Positions 24,400 to 34,809 of a DNA stretch of 36,585 nt are shown here, one piece after another; position 1 is the first letter of the stretch, and every line of letters begins with the position of its first letter. This stretch comes from Opitutaceae bacterium (GTDB lineage Bacteria; Verrucomicrobiota; Verrucomicrobiia; Opitutales; Opitutaceae): the NCBI GenBank assembly GCA_002694885.1, contig NZNM01000103.1:1-36585 (forward strand), written 5' to 3'. A program made the translations under genes and the position numbers. Under the pieces are notes generated by a model. That model worked only from the letters and a program-made list of their open reading frames with translations, did not search any database and had not been told where the DNA came from.

Positions 24400-27300
24400 A
24401 ACATATTAACACATCTTCCACAAAAGCTGAACAAACTGGACCGCGCTACTGGCGCAGCCTCGACGATCTCTCCGAGTCGCCAGATTTCATTGACAAGGTG
24501 CGAAGGGAATTCGGCCCGGAAGCTTCGGAGATGAACGAGGTTGATCGCCGCCATTTCTTCAAAATCATGGCCGCTTCATTTGCCTTAGGTGGAGTGAGTT
24601 TTACGGGTTGCCGACGCCCAGAATCCAAGATTCTTCCTCACTCGAAAGCGCCTGAATACCAGATTCCGGGTAGACCAATCTACTACGCGACTTCGTATTC
24701 GCTCCGAGGAGAAAGCATTCCCTTGCTGGTGGAAACGCATTCAGGACGCCCAACTAAAATCGAGGGAAACGACGAATTCAGCTACTACAATGGAGGAACA
24801 GGAGCCAAGGCCCAAGCGTCGATTCTCGACCTCTACGATCCTGATAGATCCACGAGGTATTCAAAAAATGGATCTACAATCTCCAAGGAGGAAGCTCTGG
24901 ATGTCCTAGAAGCCCTACGACAATCGTTTGCAGATGCAAAAGGAAAGCGGGTTGCCGTCCTTGCGGAAAAATCCTCGTCGCCCACTCGAGCCCGACTAAA
25001 GGAGATGTTCAAGAAAGCGTATCCAGACGCTATGTGGGCTGGGTATGAACCGGTGGATACGGATCAGGCTCAATCAGCCGCGGCAATCGTCGCGGGAGCC
25101 GACCTGAGGCCGAGCTACGATTTGCGAGGAGCTCAGCGCATCCTATGCGTTGGGGGCGATTTTCTCGGAGAAGATCCTGGCTCGCTTGCCCTCAAGAAGC
25201 AATTTGCTGATGGGCGACGGGTTAAGTCATCGAAAGACAAAATGAACCGTCTCTACGCGGTCGAATGTCAGTTTACTCTTACAGGCGCGATGGCGGACCA
25301 TCGCAAACGGATCGCCGCGAGCAGATTTACTTCTGTGCTGGCGGCAGCGGCCTTGGAAATTGAGCTAGGTGTTGAGGGCGAGGTGCTTGAGCCAATTTTT
25401 GAAAGACTCGCGTCCAATCTTGATGAAGCGACTCGGGATTGGGTCCGGCGGGCGGTCGCGGATTTGGCTCAGTTCAAGGGCGAGAGTGTGGTGTATGCAG
25501 GTCCGAGCCTTGATAAAGAAGCTCAGGGAATCGCATTGTTAATCAACGAAAAGTTGGGGAATCTTGGTAGAACGTTGAACCTCGTCGAGATCGAGGGCGA
25601 TGAGTCTTCCACTATCCAAGAACTGGTTGAAGCCATTGGCAGTGGCGAAGTAGAAACGTTGCTGGTTTTGGGAGGAAATCCAGTTTACAACGCTCCTGCG
25701 GACCTGGATTTTGGTGCCAAGCTAGAATCAGTTGATACAGTCGTTAGACTGGGGTATTATGAGGACGAAACGTCGGAAAAATCCAACTACCACTTCGTTC
25801 AAGCCCACTATTTGGAATCTTGGGGCGATAGTCGTGCCTATATGGGTGAGCTACTGTCGCAGCAACCTATGATCGCACCTCTTTTCGATGGGATTTCTGA
25901 GATAGAAGCGCTGGGTCGATTAGTAGGTGAAGAAAACGCGGACGGACGTAGTCTCGTCTATGAAACCTTTCAAAAGGTAGGCTCCAACGAAAGACGCTCT
26001 TTCGACAAATTTCTCCATGACGGTTTCTGGGAAAATTCGGGGTTTAAGACTAATCGCTCATTGATTTCGGGCATGCTCCTGGCGGAATTGCTTGGTTCGA
26101 TAGAAGTGCCTGCAGCCCCGACAGGCAAAGACAATTTGGAAGTCGTTTTTACGCTGGATCCTAGTGTCGATGATGGCCGTTACGCCAACAATGGATGGCT
26201 TCAGGAATGCCCGGATCCCATGACGAAAATGACCTGGGACAACGCCATCTATGTGAGCCCTCGTTTAGCCACTGAGTTGGACATCGTCGCTCCGGATTCT
26301 GCTTTGCAGATCACCCGCAAAAATCCTAATAAAGTCAGCGATGGCCGCTCCTTTTCGCCAGTCGCGAAAATCTCAGTTGGCGAATTCGAGGTAGTTGGAG
26401 GCGTGCAAATACTGCCGGGATTGGATAATTATTCCATAATTCTTCCCCTGGGCTACGGGCGGAAGAAGACGGGTCGGATTGGAGTGAACTCTGGCTACAG
26501 CGCGTACGAAGTTCGCTCCTCGGATACGATGAGTTTCGCTTCTGGAGCGAAGCTTGAGCTGACGGGTGAAACAATCCAATTGGCCAATACGCAGGAGCAT
26601 TGGTCTATGGAGGGTAGGGCGATTATCCGCGAATCTAATTTGGACGATTACGCTGACGATCCGAATTGGGTGGAAAAAATGGGAATGGAAAGCCATTCCC
26701 CGCCGATATTGGGTGAAGATAAGGGAATGCCTGCCCAAGAGCGGTCTAAAGAAACCCCGCGGGGCGGTTCTCTGTACGAGCACCCGAACTATGATGGCAT
26801 TCATCAATGGGGGATGGCGATCGACCTCAATGTGTGCTCGGGATGCAATGCTTGCGTCGTCGCTTGCCAAAGCGAAAACAACATCCCTATTGTTGGCCGC
26901 GACCAGGTCCGTCGAGGGCGGGAAATGCACTGGATTCGTTTGGATCGCTATTTTTCTTCAGACGTCACAAAAGACGATGGCAAATTGGATATGGCGGCGA
27001 TACCGGAAGACCCTCAAGTTTCTATTCAGCCGATCAGTTGTATGCACTGCGAGACAGCTCCCTGCGAGACGGTTTGTCCAGTCAACGCGACGGTCCATGA
27101 TGAAGATGGCCTCAACACTATGGCCTACAACCGCTGTATCGGAACCCGTTATTGCGCCAACAACTGCCCGTACAAAGTTCGTCGCTTCAATTTCTTTGAT
27201 TATCAGCAACGTCCTCTCGACCGTCTCTACGAAGGTCCTCTAGCTCCGAAAGGGATGAATGAGCTACAGCAGATGGCTCAGAATCCGGATGTATCCGTCA

Positions 27301-27751
27301 GAATGCGTGGAGTTATGGAGAAATGCACCTATTGTGTGCAGCGTATCCAGCAAGCCAAGATCGCGCAAAAGGTAAAAGCTAGGGATAGCGACGACATCCG
27401 GATTCCTGATGGCACCATCAAAGTGGCCTGTGCCCAAGTTTGCTCGATGGACGCTGTCGCGTTTGGTGATCTTTCTGATCCCGACAGCGAGGTTTCAAAA
27501 ATGCAAGCCAACGAGAGGAGCTACGCTTTGTTGGGCTACACTAACGCCCGTCCGCGCACGAACTTCCTGGCCAAACTTCGTAACCCCAATCCGGATATGC
27601 CTGATTACTATGACCAGCCCCTAACCAAGGTTGAGTACAAGGCGACTAAGCCGAAAGTGAGCGGCGATTACGGAGGGCATGGTTCCCATGATGACCACGG
27701 TCATGATCATTCACATGACGATTCCCACTCACACAATGGAGGGACGCAATA

Positions 27752-27752
<1 letters not shown>
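24396..27752 (+). CDS. actB: ACIII iron-sulphur / molybdopterin-like subunit ActB
   Basis: ActB is the large periplasmic subunit that fuses a degenerate molybdopterin-oxidoreductase domain to a ferredoxin-like domain. From the ATG at 24396 (overlapping actA) the protein has 1118 residues. [20 protein letters not shown] near residue 18 is a family hallmark. RRHFFK at 51-56, a hydrophobic stretch and SFTGC (Cys72) form a Tat signal with a lipobox, suggesting a lipid-anchored, folded export. The iron-sulphur region holds [11 protein letters not shown] (from 814), [13 protein letters not shown] (about 882), [11 protein letters not shown] (about 913), CTYC (about 976) and CAQVC (about 1011). The C-terminus ends in an unusual His/Asp-rich tail. 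Larger in-frame starts upstream would run through actA and are not credible. Confidence 0.96.
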
Positions 27753-29164
<1,412 letters not shown>

Positions 29165-29188
29165 CTATGGAAGCGAGCATATCCGACA

Positions 29189-29743
29189 ATGGCTAAACAA
29201 TACGGACTCATCGCGAAATTCGATTCTCCCGCGGATATCATGCACGCGGCCGAGAAGGTAAGAGACGCGGGTTATAAGAACTGGGATGTTATCACACCGT
29301 TTCCTATCCATGGAATGGACGCCGCTATGGGCTTGAAGCGCTCTTTAGTGGGCAGATTCACGATCGTGGGCGGCACTATCGGTATCACGACCGGTATGCT
29401 AATGATTTGGTTTACCGGCGGATCCGAACTCAGTTTGCCATTTATGGAGGGCTACAAACTCATTGTCGGCGGAAAGCCTTTTTTCAGCCCGCAATTCGCA
29501 TTTCCGGTCTCTTACGAGTTGACGATTCTATTCTCAGCATTCGCCTCCATTGGTGGTATGTTTATCCTGAATCGCTTGCCGCGGCACCATCACCCGTTTT
29601 TGAAGTATAAAGACGTAGCAAAGGGAACGGACGATTCCTTTTTTCTCTACATCGAAAACGTGGATCCTCAATTCGACGAGGAAAAGACACGCTCCTTCCT
29701 GGATGGATTGAGCTCAGGGGAGGTAAGAGAATTGGAGGACTAA
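29189..29743 (+). CDS. actD: ACIII subunit ActD (DUF3341 family)
   Basis: ActD is a small membrane subunit of the DUF3341 family, specific to ACIII. The 184 residues start with a soluble region containing the family pattern KYGLIAKFDSPADIMHAAEK and KNWDVITPFPIHGMDAAMGL, then two membrane helices (about 53-76 and 105-130), with a soluble C-terminus containing DDSFFLYIE. Its role is structural, and the exact function is unresolved in the family. It sits 24 bases after actC and five bases before actE. Confidence 0.95.
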   Translation: MAKQYGLIAKFDSPADIMHAAEKVRDAGYKNWDVITPFPIHGMDAAMGLKRSLVGRFTIVGGTIGITTGMLMIWFTGGSELSLPFMEGYKLIVGGKPFFSPQFAFPVSYELTILFSAFASIGGMFILNRLPRHHHPFLKYKDVAKGTDDSFFLYIENVDPQFDEEKTRSFLDGLSSGEVRELED

Positions 29744-29748
29744 TTTCG

Positions 29749-30357
29749 ATGCGTTACGTTTATCTGATATTCATAGTTGGCGTCATCGGGGCCCTGGCGA
29801 TTCTAGGTCCTCGAGGAGCCAAATCGACGCGCCCGCCGCTCGAAGTGTTTCCAGATATGGACCGGATGCCCAGGTATGACCCACAGGCTGAAAGTGCCTT
29901 TTTCTCCGATGGGCGGACGGACCGCTTGCCAGTCGAGGGCGCGGTGGCTCGAGGTACATTCTACGAGAACGAATACTTGGCCACAGGCAAGAATGGCGAG
30001 TATTTCGGAAAAGGTTTTCCGATCGACGTTAGTAACGAAGCTATGGCCCGAGGAGAGGAGCGCTACAATATTTATTGCGCTGTTTGTCATGGAGCTGCCG
30101 GAGATGGAGATAGCATGACGAAAAAGTACGGCATGCTTACAGTAGCCAACCTAATCGATCAGAGATTAGTCGACTACTCCGATGGACAGCTCTACGACGT
30201 CGTTAAGAACGGGAAAGGTTTGATGCTGGGCTACGCGGATCGACTATCTGTCGAAGATCGCTGGAATGTGGTGCTCTACGTTCGGGCCCTGCAGCGCGCC
30301 GCTAACGGCTCTGTTGATGATTTAGCCCCCGCAATACGAGAGGAGCTTGGACTATGA
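29749..30357 (+). CDS. actE: ACIII monohaem cytochrome c subunit ActE
   Basis: ActE is the monohaem cytochrome c subunit of ACIII that takes electrons from the complex toward the terminal acceptor. It has an N-terminal membrane helix (about 3-20) that may be retained as an anchor, since no lipobox is visible. The haem site YCAVCHG is at C110-H114 and Met residues near DSMTKKYGML and GLMLGYADRL are possible axial ligands. Length (202) is typical. Its stop overlaps the actF start by four bases (ATGA). Confidence 0.94.
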   Translation: MRYVYLIFIVGVIGALAILGPRGAKSTRPPLEVFPDMDRMPRYDPQAESAFFSDGRTDRLPVEGAVARGTFYENEYLATGKNGEYFGKGFPIDVSNEAMARGEERYNIYCAVCHGAAGDGDSMTKKYGMLTVANLIDQRLVDYSDGQLYDVVKNGKGLMLGYADRLSVEDRWNVVLYVRALQRAANGSVDDLAPAIREELGL

Positions 30358-31574
30358 GCCACGACTTTTCGCCAAATCCTCAAAAATGGCTTACAATAGG
30401 AATCTTGGGCCTCGCGATTTCACTAATCGGCTTCTTAGTCGACACGCAAATCGCTGCTTGGTCTTACTTAATCGGCCTGATTTTCGTTACATCGATAGCG
30501 ATCGGCATGCTTTTCCTGGTTATGATCCATCACATATTCGACGCTTACTGGTCGGTGATAGTCAGGCGACAGGCTGAGCACTATTTGTCAGCGCTTCCCT
30601 ACCTGGGTATACTATTTATCCCGCTTTTCGCTCTGACCTACTTGAAAGATCAAGGTCTCATTTGGCTTTGGATGGACCAGAGCGCGTCTCTGCATGGGCA
30701 TGGAACGGTGGCCTCGGATATCCTTTATCAGAAGAAAACTTGGTGGTTGTCAGAGAGTTTTTTCTGGTTTCGGGCGGTATTCTGCTTCGCCGTTTGGATC
30801 TACTTTGCTCGTACCTTCCGAAGAAATTCGTTTTCTCAGGACTCGGATGGATCGCTCAATCATACGTATTCGAGCCGCAATCACGCTGCAGCGGGTCTGA
30901 TTTTGGTAGCCTTGACGTGGACGGCAGCCGCTTTCGATTGGATAATGAGTTTGGAGTACCATTGGTTCTCCACAATGTTTGGCGTTTGGATGTTCGCCAG
31001 CGCGATGAGAGCCGCCTTGGCGGTCATGATTCTGACTTGCGCCTTCCTAGTTGCCAAAGGGCCGCTTAAAGGAATTTTCAATACCAAGCACTTGCACGAT
31101 GTTTCTACCTTGGCATTCGCGTTCACTGTTTTCTGGGCGTACATTACGTTTTCCCAGTACTTCCTCATCTGGAATGCGAATATCCCTGAAGAAACGTTTT
31201 GGTTTAACGATCGCGAACAAGGGATTTGGTGGCCGATTTCCATGATACTGATATTCGGATACTTTTTGTTTCCGTTCCTCTACATGCTTCAGTTCCCGCT
31301 GAAAACGAATTACCAATCGATGACCTTCATGGCGATCTGGCTTTTGTCCATGAACCTACTCGATGTGTTCTTCAACATTCTTCCATCCCTAAAAGATTCT
31401 CATGGAGAGCCTTTTCAGATGTTCTCCAGTCCGCTAAATGTGCTTTGGTACATTGGAGGAGTATTGGGGGCAGGAGGCATTCTCCTGTGGGCTTACTGGT
31501 CCAGTTATGGAAATACTAAGATCATACCGATCAGGGATCCGCGCATTGAAGAGTGCCTCAATCACAACCACTAA
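30354..31574 (+). CDS. actF: ACIII membrane subunit ActF (NrfD-like)
   Basis: ActF is the second NrfD-like membrane subunit of ACIII, homologous to ActC and with about ten membrane helices across 406 residues. Recognisable parts include FVTSIAIGMLFLVMIHHIFD near residue 45, the Trp-rich TWTAAAFDWIMSLEYHWFST near 190 and FSQYFLIWNANIPEETFWF around 270, all typical of the family. It is translationally coupled to actE and is followed after 10 bases by a small membrane protein gene. It completes a standard actA-F set; no actG is seen in its usual form. Confidence 0.95.
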   Translation: MSHDFSPNPQKWLTIGILGLAISLIGFLVDTQIAAWSYLIGLIFVTSIAIGMLFLVMIHHIFDAYWSVIVRRQAEHYLSALPYLGILFIPLFALTYLKDQGLIWLWMDQSASLHGHGTVASDILYQKKTWWLSESFFWFRAVFCFAVWIYFARTFRRNSFSQDSDGSLNHTYSSRNHAAAGLILVALTWTAAAFDWIMSLEYHWFSTMFGVWMFASAMRAALAVMILTCAFLVAKGPLKGIFNTKHLHDVSTLAFAFTVFWAYITFSQYFLIWNANIPEETFWFNDREQGIWWPISMILIFGYFLFPFLYMLQFPLKTNYQSMTFMAIWLLSMNLLDVFFNILPSLKDSHGEPFQMFSSPLNVLWYIGGVLGAGGILLWAYWSSYGNTKIIPIRDPRIEECLNHNH

Positions 31575-31584
31575 TTGAACGACG

Positions 31585-31866
31585 ATGAGAGAATCCGCGC
31601 AAACGCCGACGAGAAGCTCCTTCCCGATGATAGTCGCCATTCTGGGAGCGTTTCTTATTTTCTATATCATCATTAACCTTTCCTACGAAAGTCCTGAGAG
31701 CGCCGCATTGGCTGAGCCGGAGATCGAACGTCCATCGCTCGCGGAGCATGAAGCTACCCAATCGGACAAATTGACCGGCTATTCGGTTACCGACGCCGCT
31801 TCCGGAAAAGTTCGCCTGCCGATCGACAGAGCGAAGTCCCTGGTGGTTTCTGAAAACGCCAATTAA
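31585..31866 (+). CDS. Small single-span membrane protein of the respiratory operon
   Basis: A 93-residue protein starting ten bases after actF. One membrane helix lies at about 14-32 (FPMIVAILGAFLIFYIIINL), followed by a periplasmic, acidic, Ser-rich tail that ends with GKVRLPIDRAKSLVV. A VRIPIDRAMELV-like sequence is, as I recall, common at the end of small proteins encoded next to cytochrome oxidase genes in Verrucomicrobiota and relatives, so this is probably an assembly or accessory factor for the downstream complex. Function is not known to me; position and motif carry the argument. Confidence 0.75.
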   Translation: MRESAQTPTRSSFPMIVAILGAFLIFYIIINLSYESPESAALAEPEIERPSLAEHEATQSDKLTGYSVTDAASGKVRLPIDRAKSLVVSENAN

Positions 31867-31909
31867 TCGCCGCGAATGGCTAGTGTCCAATCGTAGTTGA
31901 AATTCGAAT

Positions 31910-33391
31910 ATGAGTTTTATCGACAACGTCTTTTCTTCGCTTCGCCCCGAGCTTTCAGGCGATGCTGAGAATCGTGCACGCGAACGCGCGCTCGACGGAG
32001 CCATTCGCTTCCCGCTCTTGTCGCTCATAAAATCTTCTTCAGTGTGGCTCGTCATCGCCACGATATTTGGCCTAATCGCCTCGATCAAGCTGCACTCGCC
32101 TGGATTTTTCGCCGACTGCCCCATCTTAACCTATGGCAAGGTAGAGCCACTGTTTTGGAACACCTTGGTATATGGCTGGCTGTTCAATGCAGGCCTGGCC
32201 TGCGCGATCTTTATTTTGACCCGATTAGGCGGTCGATCGGGAGCGCCTACCACCTTCCTGACCATCTCTATAGTGTTGTGGAATACTGGCGTGATGCTCG
32301 GAGTTATCGGGATCATGGCGGGCGAGCAGCTCCCCTACGCTTGGCTCGAGTTTCCTTCCTTCGTTGGACCAGTGCTTTTTATCGCATTTGTGGGAATCGG
32401 TCTATCTTGCTTACTGACTTTTCATGCCAGAGTCTACCGATCTAGCTACGTTTCCCAGTGGTGGATATTGGCGGCTTTGTTTTCGTTTGCCTGGATATAC
32501 ACGGCGGCCCAGGTCATGCTCGTTTGCCTTCCAGCTCAAGGGGCGATTCAAGCGCTCATCAACAGTTGGTACGTTGAAAACGTTTTTGGCCTCTTCGTGG
32601 CTCCTACTGCATTCGCAACAATCCTTTATCTTATCCCCAAGACGCTAGGGTCCCATGTTATAGGATACAAGTACTCCGCTTACGCTTTTTGGTCGTGGAT
32701 CCTTTTTTCTAGCTTTGCGGGAGTCTCGGACCTGTCGTTTGGGCCTATTCCCGTTTGGGTTTCCTCTTTGGGAGTTGTGGCTTCCTTTGGCCTTCTGCTG
32801 CCGACTACGACACTTTCAATTCAATTCCTTTCTAGCCTGTTTAGGAAGTTCAGCGTTATTTGGTCATCAGCAACGGCTCGATTTCTGCTCGCAGGATCCG
32901 TCATATTTCTGATTCTGATGTATTATAAAATATTCGGGTCTCTTCGTGGTTCGCTAGCCACTACTCAGTTCTCTCAGTTTGATTCCGGTGTAGACCTACT
33001 AGCTCTCCTTGGGTTTGCCGGTATGGTTTTTACTGGAGGTATCCACTTTATCTTGCCTCGTCTGTTCAATAAGGAGTTGCCATCCTCGACAATTGTGGAC
33101 CTTCAGTTCTGGTTGCAACTATTGGGTGTAATGCTTGTATCAATTGGATTGATATCTGGTGGAGTGCTTCATGGGGAGTTGATCAATGAAAGCATAGCTA
33201 ACTCCATCGCTGTCGTTACGGCTCTAAAAAGCGGCTTCTTCCTGACGACGCTGGGAATGTTCTTCTTTTTTCTTTCGTCGGTTTGCGGCGTAGTTACCTA
33301 TTTTACTATCCTTCTTTCTAATCGCGTAGAAGCGGAGCAAAGCGTGGACCTGATTAACGAAGCTCCGGAATTGGAGTACACGGCGCCATGA
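31910..33391 (+). CDS. CcoN-like (cbb3 oxidase subunit I) protein lacking all haem and copper ligands
   Basis: This 493-residue polytopic protein (about 12 helices) has the cbb3 subunit I order: YGKVEPLFWNTLVYG aligns with the helix containing CcoN's low-spin haem His, INSWYVENVFGLFV with the WWYGHNAVGFF CuB helix, FAGVSDLSFG with AGPHHLHY, and SQFDSGVDLLALLGFAG with the TIGHVHAGALGW haem helix. In every case the ligand His is absent: Phe82, Glu223, Ser273/Asp274, Val361/Leu363. The cross-linked Tyr of the active site is also missing. Only five His remain (62, 172, 249, 379, 421), none at a ligand position. It should therefore bind no haem-copper centre. It is directly followed by a CcoO-like gene (four-base overlap). 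The fold call is firm at family level; function is unknown. Confidence 0.85.
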   Translation: MSFIDNVFSSLRPELSGDAENRARERALDGAIRFPLLSLIKSSSVWLVIATIFGLIASIKLHSPGFFADCPILTYGKVEPLFWNTLVYGWLFNAGLACAIFILTRLGGRSGAPTTFLTISIVLWNTGVMLGVIGIMAGEQLPYAWLEFPSFVGPVLFIAFVGIGLSCLLTFHARVYRSSYVSQWWILAALFSFAWIYTAAQVMLVCLPAQGAIQALINSWYVENVFGLFVAPTAFATILYLIPKTLGSHVIGYKYSAYAFWSWILFSSFAGVSDLSFGPIPVWVSSLGVVASFGLLLPTTTLSIQFLSSLFRKFSVIWSSATARFLLAGSVIFLILMYYKIFGSLRGSLATTQFSQFDSGVDLLALLGFAGMVFTGGIHFILPRLFNKELPSSTIVDLQFWLQLLGVMLVSIGLISGGVLHGELINESIANSIAVVTALKSGFFLTTLGMFFFFLSSVCGVVTYFTILLSNRVEAEQSVDLINEAPELEYTAP

Positions 33392-34050
33392 ATCGCGGAC
33401 CCTTCATATTCCTAGGTGTATTGATTATCTTGGTGTTCTCCTGGACTACGGTGATCCTCAAGCCAAATCAGGAGGTCGGACAGCTGCTTGCCATTCTTGA
33501 TGATGATCAGGGTGGGCGCTTGCCAAGAGAGCTTCAAGGGGCAGCCCAACATGGCAAAGAAATATATCAGGAGTTAGGATGCATAGCATGTCACACTCAG
33601 CAGGTTAGAGTAGCTGCTGGAACGGATATCGAGCGCGGGTGGGGAAACAGGCAATCTGTGGCTAGGGATTACATTGATCAGGATCGAGTACTTTTGGGCC
33701 GAAAACGCCTGGGTCCTGACTTGTCTAATGTTGGCGAGCGCCGCCCGGATGTCGCTTGGCATTTGCTCCATTTGTATAATCCGCAGATTAATTCAAGGGG
33801 CTCCAATATGCCCGCTTACTCATTTCTCTTCGACACACGCGAGATTGTAGGGAGTCCCTCTTCCCGAGCTATGGAATTGCCGGAAGCCTTCTCCCCACCG
33901 GAAGGCTTCGAAGTAATTCCTACCAGAAAAGCGGAATCGCTTGCCGCATACATGCTTAGTTTGAAAGTCGATTATGATTTGAATGAGGCTCCCAAGTCTC
34001 CGGAAACTATGGCTGACGAATTAGCCATAGCCTTGGAGAACGCCGAGTGA
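33388..34050 (+). CDS. CcoO-like membrane-anchored monohaem cytochrome c
   Basis: A 220-residue cytochrome with an N-terminal membrane helix (about 5-23) and a single haem site GCIACHTQQVR at C65-H69, matching the CcoO/FixO consensus. Downstream it keeps the family's KRLGPDLSNVGERRPDVAWH pattern and a likely axial Met in SNMPAYSF, so it is a bona fide CcoO relative. In cbb3 oxidases CcoO relays electrons to CcoN's haems; here the adjacent CcoN-like partner appears haem-free, so its acceptor is unclear. Its ATG overlaps the CcoN-like stop by four bases and its stop overlaps the next gene by one base. Confidence 0.9.
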   Translation: MNRGPFIFLGVLIILVFSWTTVILKPNQEVGQLLAILDDDQGGRLPRELQGAAQHGKEIYQELGCIACHTQQVRVAAGTDIERGWGNRQSVARDYIDQDRVLLGRKRLGPDLSNVGERRPDVAWHLLHLYNPQINSRGSNMPAYSFLFDTREIVGSPSSRAMELPEAFSPPEGFEVIPTRKAESLAAYMLSLKVDYDLNEAPKSPETMADELAIALENAE

Positions 34051-34721
34051 TGAGCGAAGATTCTCAGAATAAGAACCTGCCTGGCATCGATGAAGGTCGA
34101 GCGAGCGACGAGAGCATCGTGAAGACCCATGCCCGTATTCGGAGAGAGCCTTCAAACGCGTCGCCCGTCCTGTTCTTTACCAGCATGGCTCTCATAACCG
34201 TTTTGATTTTCGGATGGTTCTACTTTCGACGATACATGGGTGGTGAAGAGAACACGCAGATATATCTCCATGAGCGCTCAGATATCGCCCTATACCAATC
34301 ATGGGTGGATCGTCCTCGAGGCCCGATTGTGTACGATTACTACGCGATAGGCGAAGACCTTTACACCAGGCAAGCTTGCATTGGCTGTCACATGCCTGAT
34401 GGTCAGGGCAAGCCAGGGGAGTTTCCGCCACTCGTAGGTTCTGAATACGTGATTCTCGAGGATCCCACTTTGCCTACGAAGATTCTGCTCTCGGGGTTGA
34501 TCGGCCCAATCACGGTGAAAGGTAATGAATACAATGGCAACATGCCAGCTTATGGAGGCGGATTGAAGGATCATGAAATCGCTGGTTTGGTTACCTACAT
34601 TCGAAACACCTGGGGGAATGAAGCCAGTGAAACCACTGCGGATGATGTTGCGGCGGTGAGAGCGAAAATCGGTCAACGCCCACAGTGGACGGCTGAAGAA
34701 TTGGCGTCTTACCTTGACTAG
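34050..34721 (+). CDS. Membrane-anchored monohaem cytochrome c (CcoP-like position)
   Basis: A 223-residue protein with a cytoplasmic N-terminus of about 38 residues, one membrane helix (about 40-60) and a periplasmic cytochrome c domain with the haem site CIGCH at C110-H114 and a likely axial Met in NGNMPAYGGGL. It stands where ccoP would be but has one haem rather than two. Start is taken as the ATG at 34050, which overlaps the CcoO-like stop (TGATG); an in-frame GTG lies three bases earlier. It is the last gene of the operon and is followed by a terminator-like hairpin. It may link ACIII to a soluble cytochrome or to a separate oxidase. Confidence 0.88.
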   Translation: MSEDSQNKNLPGIDEGRASDESIVKTHARIRREPSNASPVLFFTSMALITVLIFGWFYFRRYMGGEENTQIYLHERSDIALYQSWVDRPRGPIVYDYYAIGEDLYTRQACIGCHMPDGQGKPGEFPPLVGSEYVILEDPTLPTKILLSGLIGPITVKGNEYNGNMPAYGGGLKDHEIAGLVTYIRNTWGNEASETTADDVAAVRAKIGQRPQWTAEELASYLD

Positions 34722-34723
34722 GC

Positions 34724-34768
34724 AGAGCTTCTGTTTGGTAGCCCGCGTTTAGAACCGGAAGCTCTTTC
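34724..34768 (+). terminator. Probable terminator at the end of the respiratory operon
   Basis: Perfect eight-base arms AGAGCTTC (34724-34731) and GAAGCTCT (34758-34765), with additional inner pairing GTTT/GAAC, form a stem-loop three bases after the last stop codon, followed by a short TTT run. The T-tract is short, so termination may be partial. Confidence 0.55.
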
Positions 34769-34809
34769 AGATGCGAACTGAAGGGCCGCGCTACGGAAGA
34801 AAAATGTTT

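Noticed and set aside
26373-27243. Long frames on both strands within actB (185 and 225 codons)
   Set aside because: Shadows of the iron-sulphur coding region; no motifs, and actB is unambiguous.
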